Shown piece by piece: positions 18,939 to 27,599 of a stretch of DNA of 27,599 nt. The notes beneath the pieces are model-generated. The model was not told where the DNA came from and made no database searches. It saw only the letters and a list, made by a program, of their open reading frames with translations. Each line of letters opens with the position of its first letter. Position 1 is the first letter of the stretch. Location of the stretch: NCBI GenBank assembly GCA_003427395.1, contig BFEA01000408.1, positions 68,819 through 96,417 of the forward strand. Reading direction: 5' to 3'. Both the position numbers and the translations under genes were made by a program. Source of the stretch: Chara braunii (Eukaryota > Streptophyta > Charophyceae > Charales > Characeae).

Positions 18939-20200
18939 GTGGTGGCCACACCCTCTCCACTTCAGATGATGGTCGAGGCTATTGACTCTATCATCGCCCC
19001 GCAGACAGATCCAGACCAGTCGATACTATGTTCAATGGATCTGTCTGAGTCCTTACTGGAGTTAGAAAAAGAGTGGGTAGAGAAGGATCCACATGACTCT
19101 TGTGCGATGATGGCTAGAGGTCCTAGGTGGACACTCCGTCGCAGAGGTCGATGTAGGTGGCCGTAAGGTTGGCACCTTCGCAAACATAGGCTCTACGATG
19201 AACTTCATCGGACGTGCTTGTGTGGAGAGGTCGCGATTAGGGGACCAAGTGCAGCGGCTTAGTAGAACTCATCCACTCTTGCCAACAAGTAGTCTACGGT
19301 TGTAAAGGACTATGTCAAAGATATAGTCTGTACCTTCTTCCATGAAGGAGAGGAATTGAGACACAAAATCTTATTCCTGGTATGTGATGAGCTTACATTC
19401 GACATGTTCCTAGGTATGTATCACCTCGAGGTTGCTAAGCCTCAGTGTGATTGGGATACGAAAGTGGTGTCGTACAAGTTACCTAATGGGAGAACAGTTA
19501 GCCTGCAAAAGTACAAGGCTAGCAGATTAGTCTAGTCCTATGACTGCATGTGCACATCATCTTTCTATAATTATTACAAGCAGAATCGCGAGGAAGGTAT
19601 GTACTTAGTCTTTTTCTCTGAGAAAGGGGAGGTCGTTAAAACACCCCCTGAGATAGAAGAAATCGTCAGTAGATATCTAAACCTTTTCGAGAAGCCGATG
19701 AAGTTGTTGAGAGGGAAGTAGTCCATGCTATTGAAGTCATTTCGGATAGCAAGGTGCCTATCTCCAACGGAGTTAGATGAGCTTCACCGATAGTTGAAGG
19801 AACTCATAGAGAAAGGCTGGATCCGGCCTAGTACGTCCCCCTATGGTGCGCCAGTTTTATTTGTTCCCAAGAAAGGGGGGACCCTGAGGATGTGCATTGA
19901 TTATAGGGGTCTCAGTGCCATCACTGTAAAGAACATAGAGCCCCTAAATCGACCTATTGGACCGAGTGTAGGGATGCTGGTACTTCACCAAGATAGATAT
20001 GAAGCCCGGATACCATAAGATTGCAATTAGGCCTGAGGATCAACACAAAACCGCTTTTCAGACCAAGTACGGTCTATACGAGTTTGCGGTGATGCATTTC
20101 GGACTTTGCAATGCTCCTGGGATGTTCCAGCACGCAATGAATAGGATTTTTCACGAGTACTTAGATTAATAGGATTTTTCATGACTACTTAGACTCTTCA
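18939..20200 (+). pseudogene. gypsy protease and partial reverse transcriptase remnant
   Basis: The retropepsin region around 19129-19233 has VGTFANIGSTMNFIGRA. The family motif is D[ST]G[AS] or similar, and the Asn codon at 19183-19185 stands where the catalytic Asp is expected. A later protease and linker part includes FHEGEELRH, FLGMYHLEVAKPQ and KLPNGRTVSLQKYKASR (19308-19533). Reverse transcriptase begins near 19794 with [18 protein letters not shown] and [10 protein letters not shown], shifts frame near 19955, and resumes as [13 protein letters not shown] through FGLCNAPGMFQ (19984-20130). It then meets a TAA right after YLD at the position of the catalytic YLDD box. A 26-bp stretch ending there is duplicated (20140-20165 and 20168-20193). 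Confidence 0.85.
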
Positions 20201-21715
20201 CTGAATTAAGACCCAGCCTGCACTCTCCAATGCGCTAAAAAGATGGATAGAAGTCATAAATATGTTTGACTCTAAGTTCAACCACTTGAAGGGAGAGTAC
20301 AACAAGGTAGCGGATGCGCTATCACGAAGGGCAGATTACTTGGGGACGTTGGTGACCGAGTTTGGTAGCCTATCGAGAGGACCCGTTGATGTCTGAGATC
20401 ATGCGCAAGCTTGAGGCCAAAGATAAGGCCACATTCGACAAATTTGTGGTGGTCGATGGCTTGCTGTTCCTTGGAAAGGCAAGGAATAAAAGACTATATG
20501 TCCCGTCTAGTGAGTCTTTGCATAGTTTATTTTTAGGAGAATGTCATAACACAACCGGTCATTTTGGTTTCAAGAAAACGTCAGTGGACCTAGTGCAGCG
20601 TTTTTGGTGGCCAACGATGTTGGATGATGCAAAGAAGTATGTAGAAACATGTCAGGTTTGTCAGCGCGACAAACCGAGGACGCAAGCACCACTTGGGCTT
20701 TACCTTGCTCTTGCCTATTCCAGCTGGCCCTGACCAGAGCGTGTCCATGGACTTCATGGATACCCCGGTGACCAGCAAAAGTGGAAAATGTCACAACTTT
20801 GTCATCTTGGACAGGTTTAATAAGTACGCTTTACTAATCGTTATGGCAGAGACCACCAAAACGTAATCAAGTTGTTTATGGATAATTGGGTACTTTGGTC
20901 TTCCTAACTCCATCGTTAGCAATACAGAGCAGTTGAACCGGGTAGTGCAGAATTGCTCCGATATTATATAAAGCCGAGCCAGGATGACTGGCCTGTATAA
21001 CAATGTCATGCACAGCACTACAGACATGACTCCCAACCTATTACATATAGGTTGGAAGCTAAGGTCCGCTCTTCATTTTCTGCTGCCTGAAAACCAGCCG
21101 GCAGCACCTGGCAGCATTGAATTTGCTGTGAAGTAAGATAAGATGCTCCAGCAGGCTGTGGAACAGATAATGAAAGCTCAAGATGCCATGGTTGCATCTG
21201 AGAACAGGCACAAACGACCATCTACATTTCAGGCAGGTGAAAGAGTACGGGTCAAGGCATCCGAACTAGGAGAGGAACTGGGAATGTCTAGGAACCTTAT
21301 GCCACAATACTTTGGACCTTGGGAAGTTCTGGACGTAGTGGGGGACGAACCGGACGGACCGTCATATGTCATCCAAATCCCTGGACACTTACACACACAC
21401 CCAATTATCCATGCCTCAAAACTCACTCCTTTCGCTGAGACAGACACATTTCCATCAAGGAGATCCATGCTGCCCCTGACCATGGACGAACACGTTAACA
21501 TTGACGATATCATCGCGCACAAGGTGACGCTTTTCCCGAAGCCACCTGGCAGGGGTCGACCTCCTAAACCACAGATGCAGTACCGAGTGCCGTTTAGACA
21601 TCATGTTGATCCTAAGGATGCTCGCTGGTTCACAACAGAAGAGATGATGAAGACTACTCCGCAGGTTATCTCTGGATATGAAAGAAGATTGAAGGGAAAA
21701 CAGCTTGCTGATTAG
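20201..21715 (+). pseudogene. gypsy RNase H tail, integrase and chromodomain-like C-terminus remnant
   Basis: Most of the RT thumb and RNase H is deleted; only KGEYNKVADALSRRADYLG (about 20290-20346) remains. Integrase follows in 20362-20733, with an intact zinc-binding HHCC (CHNTTGH and CQVCQ). A frameshift near 20700 precedes the catalytic-core pieces: SMDFMD (Asp retained) and VILDRFNKYA. Sequence near 20878-20945, with DNWV and a VSNTE-like stretch, marks the second catalytic region in broken form. The last 190 codons (21143-21715) are open, with a GPY/F module (YFGPWEVLD) and a C-terminal segment around PFRHHVDPKDARWFTTEEM that resembles a divergent chromodomain, which would aim integration at particular chromatin. 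Confidence 0.83.
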
Positions 21716-21749
21716 AGACTTCTCAGAGGACATTGAAGTAATGGAGGAG

Positions 21750-22579
21750 TGCGAGGATTCCTGACCTCAGCATGCCCAAAAAGGGCACCTCTGCTTGTCC
21801 TGCACCCGCCCTTAAGGGAAGGTGGGCCCCCATACCTCGACAAGGCCTGAATTTTGCCATTTTTGCAGGCCCTGGTGGGCGCCAGACAGTTTCCAAGCAC
21901 CAGTTGGTTACATGCACCCTGCTCGCGAGCATCTGAATCTTCCATGAGCCTTCTAGGCTCTTCTGGGCTTGACGTGGAAGCAGGCCTTTCGGCCTATCAC
22001 AACGCAGGAAACACCTCACGCCACATCTGGTAGCTGCTTTAACTGCTTTGTTCCCAGGCCACTGTCTGAATCGGGCCTGGGTGCAGACACTTTGGCCCAA
22101 CGTGAAGCTACTGGGAACACAAGCATCCCAGCCCACGCAGCCTTCGGGCCAGGCCATTTTCCATATAGGAAAGGGCACTTCCGTGCGATGAGGCAGCGAA
22201 CAGAACGCTAATTGCTGCTTTTGCAAGGTGCCTCGGCGTTCGCGGGCGCTAGGGAGGAAGGTGGGTGCTGCTGGAGGCAGCACCTGTACCCAGCCATAGC
22301 CGGGCTGGGGAATCAAGAAGCCAGTGGGGTGCTGTGGTGGTCTTTGGTGTAGGGACAGCCTGGGGTGGAAGACAGGGGGTGAGCATAGAGTGGGCAAGTG
22401 AGGGAAAAGACAAGAGGGCATGTACCTGGTCGTCGGGGATGCCTGCATGGGCGACATCTGCATGTACCTTGGTTGCTGCTGCTGATGTCATCTGGTTGCT
22501 TTGCCGTAGATGTAGGCTAGTATAAGACCTACGATATTAGACTGGGCGCTGAGCGCGAGTAGGAGCAAAGACTTCTTCA
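21750..22579 (+). mobile_element. 3' LTR of the gypsy element
   Basis: It starts TGCGAGGATTC directly after a purine-rich AATGGAGGAG (21740-21749), a good polypurine tract, 35 bp after the pol stop. It is homologous along its length to the lone LTR at 8352, including CAGTTGGTTACAT (21901), TTTCCATATAGGAAAGGG (22158) and ACTGGGCGCTGAGCGC (22541). The end is put at the CA of TTCTTCA (22579), with moderate certainty. Divergence between the two LTRs is high, so they are not a recent pair. Confidence 0.8.
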
Positions 22580-22866
22580 ATTTTTCAATTTAATTTGACG
22601 GTTGCTAAGGTCAAATGCCTTCAGGAGAGATTCACGCAATCCCCGCCTTCCACACAGGACCCGCCGGGCTGCAGAGAGTCTCAGTGTCAGACGGGGCAGC
22701 GGTGAGACCCCCCAAAGGCCAAACACGGGTAGAATCCACAGGGCCCACTGTGCAGAGGTTCCGGTCCCAAGCAGGCGATAGATGAGGAAAAACTGCCGTT
22801 CCCAGAGAAATGGACGGACGTATGAAAAGATCCATCCCTCCCTCGCTCCCAGCCTCCCCCCGCCCC

Positions 22867-22925
<59 letters not shown>

Positions 22926-22926
22926 N

Positions 22927-22989
<63 letters not shown>

Positions 22990-23429
22990 TCCCCCCCGCC
23001 CCCAAAGTTGTTTGTGCATGTGTGAGGCTTCTACTCACTTGTGTCATTTCTGCACAAGTATGTGTGAAATGGACGGACGTATGGACACATCCCACTCAAC
23101 CACATAAACTTGAGCAAGCACACATTCACAACAATTCCACTGAATGTGATATAAGGTATTTCCCTCACAAAACTGACAAGAAAGAGCAAGGAGAAAGGGA
23201 AGAAAAACTAGAGCCATCCTCAAAGTCAGGGCTACCGGGAATCCATCTGACCATCCATAACTCCAAAATTGATCACAGATAATCCCAGTGTGGAATGATC
23301 CACAACAGCCCTCCCTCCACTGATGAGCTCTGTGCTGCCAAGTCGACAAACATTCATCAGATGAAGCACTAGGACATTAGGAGACTGCAGACACAGATAC
23401 AGAATAGCAAGACAGAGTGGGCGGCTGCA
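22580..23429. other. Intergenic with a (CT)n tract and a 17-bp direct repeat
   Basis: No gene was recognised. The CT microsatellite lies at 22870-22986, with an N at 22926. AAATGGACGGACGTATG occurs on both sides of it, at about 22808 and 23069, suggesting duplication of the flank. Confidence 0.6.
22870..22986. repeat. (CT)n microsatellite
   Basis: Nearly pure CT over about 117 bp. It generates meaningless Ser-Leu or Arg-Glu repeats in translation. Confidence 0.97.
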
Positions 23430-23970
23430 GCCACCATCTGTGGGTGACACCCACTGGAGCCCATCCCATCCATTGATCAATTCAAGCTGCATTTGGCACA
23501 ACTTTCAGTCCCGACACAGCAATAATGACCGGGCATTTTATTCGGGTGAAGACGGTAGGCCATGAATTAGGTCGGTTCAGTAGAACTCCGAAACCTGTTC
23601 TGTCAAACCTGGTGGTCCCACCAAGGCTGGCCTTTCAAGCCGCAATGGTTGGGCCTACCGGGTCACAGCCGGAAGAGGCAACCATATGTATTCACTGTGC
23701 ACCAACTGGATCCCATTTGTGTTGATCAGTTCAATCTAGGCCATGACGCGATTCTATAGCACTCCAAAACCTATTCTGTCAAACCTGGTGGTCCCACCAA
23801 CGCTAGCCTTCCAAGCCTGAATGGTTGCCCGAAAAATTCTATAGCACTCTGAAAACTACTCTGTCGAACAAATCGTCTATAGACAAACACCAAACAAGCC
23901 TGAATGGTTGGGCCTACCGGGTCTCACAGCAGGGAGGGAGGGGCAACTATATGCATGCCACGTGGACCAG
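23430..23970. repeat. Degenerate tandem satellite, about 140-bp unit, 3 or more copies
   Basis: Recurring blocks are CTCCGAAACCTGTTCTGTCAA or close variants (about 23585, 23762, 23847), GGTGGTCCCACCAA (two copies), GCCTGAATGGTTG or GCAATGGTTG (three), GGGCCTACCGGGT (two), GGCAACCATATGT or variants, and TTGATCA(A/G)TTCAA (two). The last complete unit has an internal rearrangement. Confidence 0.75.
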
Positions 23971-24033
23971 TAATTTTTGGGCAGGCAATTCATTTTCTCT
24001 TTGTTTTTCTTTTCTTCCTTCTAAAAAAAAAGG

Positions 24034-24165
24034 GCGACAGCCTTGAGATATTGTCATTGAGCTGACCAGCCCAGGAATATTCTTTCATTCATCTGGTTCC
24101 ATCATGAGGATTCGAACATGGGTCTTTATTTCAACAGTTCATGGGTGTACCAACTGAGCTAGGCT
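24034..24165 (-). mobile_element. tRNA-derived SINE copy with a clear A box and B box
   Basis: On the minus strand TAGCTCAGTTGGTACAC (24161-24145) fits the Pol III A box and TGTTCGAATCC (24118-24108) the B box, about 35 bp apart. The body continues GGAACCAGATGAATG and ends CAATATCTCAAGGCTGTCGCCC at a T9 run (24031-24023). The head cannot be folded into a full tRNA with a proper anticodon arm. It is the best-preserved of four related copies in the window. The T run at its 3' end may be a Pol III terminator. Confidence 0.78.
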
Positions 24166-24761
24166 CGTTGGTTCTCTTTGTTTTCCTAATACTCTTTTTC
24201 TAATCTCTTTCCCTCACACACTGGCAAGTACCCTTGATCCACAATTTGTTATCCAAATTTTTTCGACGAAGAGGATGAGAACTCCTATTGTCAAACTTAC
24301 ACACGGCTCCTCATACAATGGCACAGGGTCCATCCCCTGTTGAGAGTTACTGGTGGTCTTTTAGGTGTAGAAACACCACCCTGAAGAGACTGCTACAGAC
24401 GACTCTTCTCCAACGAGCAACATGCTTCTGTACATCTTCCTAGCCAGTGAGCAGCATAATTCATAGTCAGTCCTTTCTGATGATGTCGGAGAGCACACAT
24501 CTCTACAGACTCAAAGCTACAAAATCACATAGTCAGAATTTCTTATTATTCATAATTTCTTATTATATTCTTTTGAGTTTGTGGTGACCATCGCTATTCA
24601 ATTGATGCTCCAGACGAATGACAGATGCAGCAGCCTGAGTAGGAAAATAGACTAGCATATGACTACCACATGAACCACCTACAGAGTGCGGAACTGATAG
24701 GTTATCACCACCAGGGCGAGCTGTTGCAGACCAGATCCTGCAGTAGCTAAACACCCTCGCT
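24166..24761. other. Intergenic, no feature recognised
   Basis: An AT-rich patch with AATTTCTTATTAT repeated lies near 24537-24570. No coding or RNA feature is supported. Confidence 0.5.
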
Positions 24762-25207
24762 TTGGATCAATCCCCGTCGTCAGCTGCCCATAGAGAGGGA
24801 GCAAATAGTGAGGAAACCCAAGAAGCCTGCGCAATGCCGCTTTGTGATGACCCACCAGAGATTGAGCTAGCATGTGGTTCGCATCCCTTGTGCCGTGAGG
24901 ATTATGAAGGGATAGCACATGCGAGTTTTTGTCTTCATACGTATGATGACAGTTAATACTGCACTCATGTGCGGCACCCTGACATGTCATGTCCAATCTG
25001 TAGACACTGACTGGAACGGCAATGCCTCTACAATTGCGGTCGACGTGCCTCTGTGTTCCTAGCATGTAGGAACCACGTAGCCTGTGACATCTGTCTACGC
25101 CGTGCCATTTGATGCAGCAATTGCGATTGCGAGAACTGGATGTGGTGCTTCCACATTCCACACCCGAACCGGTCCTGTCCGGGCTGTAGAGGCGGCTACT
25201 TACCATA
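24762..25207 (+). pseudogene. Tandem RING-like zinc-finger gene fragment with in-frame stops
   Basis: One plus-strand frame reads as two Cys/His clusters. The first has CDDPPEIELACGSHPLC, a later His, then SCPICR. The second has CLYNC, ACRNHVACDIC, CSNC, FHIPH and SCPGCR. Each follows the RING spacing, with CX2HX2C in the middle and CPXCR at the end, as in E3 ubiquitin ligases. The frame is broken by TAA at 24954-24956 and by TGA near 25006 and 25108; both TGAs could have come from Trp codons. No Met, promoter or partner domain can be assigned, and introns cannot be excluded. A 175-codon minus-strand frame overlaps but shows no domain. A decayed gene or domesticated fragment is the best reading. 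Confidence 0.5.
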
Positions 25208-25799
25208 GGTAATGACTACTCCTCAATTTAAAATCTTATGCAACCCAAACACTGACTGGCCTTACGTGCCATTCTAGAGGAGTCTGCTCCAGCGGTAACT
25301 ATTTAGAACCCTGTCAGAATTCCACCTCCCATTTCCTCCCTCCCTCTTCTTGTGTACTATTATTAGCACCATTAAGAGAACAGACAAAATATAGGCTGGA
25401 GATTTGAGGACATCTGAGGATAAATGAACAGGAATATACCTCCACCTTTACTCTGCCTCCTTTCATACTGTGCAAGTGGCCCGTTGTGGCACACAGAGAT
25501 GTGGGCAGCTCACGCTCGAGCACAATCAGCGTGGCGGGCTTGTACATAAGATGCACAGTAAAAGGGGAGCTGCAAGAACAAATGAAAGGGCTACCCCAAA
25601 GAAAGCAAAAGTGAACGCAATTTAGAAAGGGATTTAAACTCTTCTATTATACTCCACGTTGCTTGCTATAGAGGTGAAACTGTTTCATCGTTGGATTGCC
25701 TCAACTCAAGGGCCTTCGTTGTCTGCAATAGGATAAAGCTGCTTCAATTTTGCATCTACTCATCTGGGTGGGATAGATGCTGTTGTGGTGAAAATTTGA

Positions 25800-25867
<68 letters not shown>
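25204..25867. repeat. Duplicated unit, copy A, ending in (CA)n
   Basis: Homologous to 26199-26926. Shared landmarks are CATAGG, CAATTYAAAATCT, GCAACCCAAA, AAGAGAACAGACAAAATATA, TTTACTCTGCCTCCTTTCATA, TTGGATTG, GTCTGCAATA and CTACTCATCTGGGTG. It ends in a CA microsatellite at 25802-25867. A minus-strand open frame (25556-25314, 80 codons) is partly conserved in copy B. Confidence 0.88.
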
Positions 25868-25870
<3 letters not shown>

Positions 25871-26115
25871 CTTGTCTTGTCAGGGGTTTGGACCGACAGT
25901 CTGCTAGGATTGCAGGGTCGGTGCCAGTAGGGTCGACCGCTTTTTCTCTCAAGGGTGGGCATCGCTAACTCTTGGCGATTTGGTGAGTCCTTATCCATCA
26001 GTCAAATGCATTCTCAGCAGACTGCCAGGGTTCTCCTACTCATGAGTCGGTGAAAGTACGATGAAACAGTCCAGCACAGTCATGCTTTTTTTTTGTGTTG
26101 TATATCGATCATGAC

Positions 26116-26116
<1 letters not shown>
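25868..26116. other. Unique spacer between duplicated units
   Basis: Single-copy in this window. It separates the CA tract ending copy A from the CA tract that precedes copy B. No gene. Confidence 0.5.

Positions 26117-26183
<67 letters not shown>
26117..26183. repeat. (CA)n microsatellite before copy B
   Basis: About 33 CA dinucleotides immediately upstream of the second duplicated unit. Confidence 0.97.
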
Positions 26184-26185
<2 letters not shown>

Positions 26186-26198
26186 GGTGGCCACGTAA

Positions 26199-26351
26199 CA
26201 TAGGCAACAGCTGCTCCCCAATTCAAAATCTCCTGCAACCCAAATACTGACTGACCTCTCCTGTCATTGTAGAGTAGTGTGTGTCAACGGTGAGTACTGA
26301 GAACCCCGTGAAGTTTGTCTTTCCTCTGTTCTGATTCTTTGCCATTCTACT

Positions 26352-26431
<80 letters not shown>

Positions 26432-26926
26432 AACTCCACCCCTAACTCCTCCTTCCTTCCTTCCTCCCTCCCTCCCCTTGTGTACTACTAATAATTTAGT
26501 AATAAATACATACGAATGAGCATCACTAAGAGAACAGACAAAATATAAGCTGAAGATCTGAAGAAAAACGTACAGGAGTATAACCCCGTTTACTCTGCCT
26601 CCTTTCATAACCTGCAAGTGTGCCGTTAAAGCACATGGGGATGTGAGCAGCCAGCGCTCAACAACAATCAACGTGGCCAGCCTTGAGAGAACTGAAGTAA
26701 AGGTACTTCAGAAAGGGAAATAACGGATCTATTGTGCTCCATGTTGCCTGCTATAGAGGTAAAAAAAACTGTCTCATTGTTGGATTGGCTCATCTCAAGT
26801 GTGCTTCATTGTCTGCAATAAAGGTAAAGTTCCATTGATTTTGGATCTACTCATCTGGGTGAAACAGGGGCTGTTGTGGTAAGAATCTAAAACACAGACA
26901 CACAAACACACACACCCAAACACATG
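26199..26926. repeat. Duplicated unit, copy B, with a (CT)n insertion
   Basis: Homologous to copy A but carrying a CT microsatellite at 26354-26427 and lacking the part of A that matches AGTAAAAGGGGAGCTGCAAG, which is deleted here. It ends in a degenerate CA tract (26891-26925). The minus-strand frame 26671-26426 shares MKGGRV and SLYFVCSL with copy A. Confidence 0.88.
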
Positions 26927-26927
26927 C

Positions 26928-27079
26928 CTCAGGAAATAACGTGCAAGTGGGCCGTGAAGGCACACGGGGGTGTGGGCAGCTGCCGCTCAACCACAATCAA
27001 AGTGGGCAGCCTTGTACGTAAGAAGCACAGTAAAAGGGGAGCTGCAAGAACGAATGGAAGGGGCACCCCAAGGACAACC
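26928..27079. repeat. Duplicated unit, partial copy C
   Basis: It matches the middle of copy A: TGCAAGTGG, GGCACAC, GATGTGGGCAGC or variants, CACAATCA, and CAGTAAAAGGGGAGCTGCAAGAAC. It keeps the segment deleted in copy B, so it is closer to A. It follows directly on the CA tract that ends copy B. Confidence 0.85.
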
Positions 27080-27599
27080 AATAAACTGTCTAACTGTAGC
27101 ATATCAGAAAGTGAAATCCACTGAGAGCCTAGGATCTAGCAATGACGAAAGTGGCAACAACCAGCAGCATAGGTGCAACATCCACGAGATGTCAATGTGC
27201 ACGGTGCAAAGGGTGAACCAACGAGAAATCAACAACACACATTCGTATCATTATCATCATGGGCTGGGAAGCAGCGCAGCGGAAGATTTAGTATCAAAGG
27301 ACACGTGGACAACAACATGAAAAGGAGAAAACTTCGGAAGGGCAAGACATCAGAAAGATTGCCCTTCCGCTCACACACATGGGGAGAGATCCATAGACAT
27401 GCGAGAGAGAAGGGGGAGGGACGGAGGTAACCAAGTCCAACCCAAGTCTGATCTCCAAATGTCGCACACAGTTCAAACCCAATGTAGAGTGCAAGTCCGA
27501 CCTAAATGTCGTGTCCAATAGGGCAGAATGCCGTGTCCAAACAATGTCTGCAGTTACCTCTATCTCTACTCTGAGAAGAAGAAGAAGAAGAAGAAGAAG
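27080..27599. other. Window end: no gene; (GAA)n at the edge
   Basis: No coding region was recognised. Around 27430-27545 the words AAGTCC, AATGTCG and GTGTCCAA recur irregularly, like a very degenerate short repeat. A GAA trinucleotide run at 27574-27599 reaches the window edge. Confidence 0.5.

Larger units (their letters stand above)
17150..22579 (+). mobile_element. Decayed Ty3/gypsy (chromovirus-like) LTR retrotransposon
   Basis: The order is gag, protease, reverse transcriptase, RNase H remnant, integrase, chromodomain-like C-terminus and 3' LTR. This is the Ty3/gypsy order, with integrase after reverse transcriptase. Every coding part has stops, frameshifts, deletions or an inversion, and no 5' LTR is visible. 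It cannot encode a working element. Its LTR matches the one at 8352-9267, so the family has at least two insertions in this window. Confidence 0.9.

Noticed and set aside
8352-22579. The two LTRs as the ends of a single 14-kb element that captured the kinase exon
   Set aside because: The LTRs are strongly diverged, no gag or primer-binding site follows the first, and the kinase gene spans the first LTR on the opposite strand. Separate insertions are simpler.
24034-24165. Functional tRNA gene
   Set aside because: A and B boxes are present but no proper acceptor, anticodon and T stems can be formed.
24679-25206. 175-codon open frame on the minus strand
   Set aside because: It is longer than the plus-strand pieces but shows no domain, while the plus frame retains RING-type Cys/His spacing. 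Judged a shadow, though not with certainty.

Overview
This is plant-type nuclear DNA, most likely from a streptophyte (a land plant or a charophyte alga). The evidence is an LRR receptor-like kinase with a large spliceosomal intron, a plant-type LINE, a Ty3/gypsy chromovirus-like element, tRNA- and U6-derived retroposed sequences, many dinucleotide microsatellites and scattered Ns. The gag domain of the gypsy element resembles a family I associate with Chara, but that is memory only and not proof of the species. No rRNA, intact tRNA, CRISPR or bacterial-style operon is visible.

The only apparently intact gene lies on the minus strand from 12464 to 1127. It is an LRR receptor-like kinase of about 1098 residues made of two exons. 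Exon 1 (12464-10451) carries the signal peptide, LRRs, transmembrane segment and kinase N-lobe. Exon 2 (2409-1127) carries the catalytic loop, DFG and APE motifs and a long C-terminal tail. The 8,041-bp phase-1 intron between them falls just before the HRD loop. It holds a near-perfect hairpin, A-tailed U6 snRNA fragments, an A28 tract with direct-repeat flanks, a tRNA-like SINE, a 5'-truncated LINE on the opposite strand, a lone LTR of a gypsy family, and a cluster of B-box-like motifs. A tandem duplication sits in the presumed promoter (12541-12839) and another beyond the 3' end (386-730).

From 12.8 to 17 kb the DNA is repeat-rich and poorly assembled. It has a SINE with multiplied B boxes, a third A-tailed U6 copy, minisatellites, about fifteen single Ns, a 110-base gap beside a CT tract, three A-rich modules and a cluster of GTGCAC-type palindromes. 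From about 17.15 to 22.58 kb is a decayed gypsy element on the plus strand: gag with an internal inversion, protease with a lost Asp, an interrupted reverse transcriptase, integrase, a chromodomain-like C-terminus and a 3' LTR. Its LTR matches the lone LTR in the kinase intron. From 22.6 to 27.6 kb there are microsatellites, a roughly 140-bp degenerate satellite, another SINE copy, a broken tandem-RING zinc-finger gene, and a repeat unit present three times with CA tracts at its junctions.

The first 73 bases are an assembly artefact. A 38-bp double Tn5 mosaic end (36-73) joins a 35-base duplicate of 6007-6041 to the true sequence that starts at 74. This is what a circularised mate-pair fragment of about 5.97 kb would produce.
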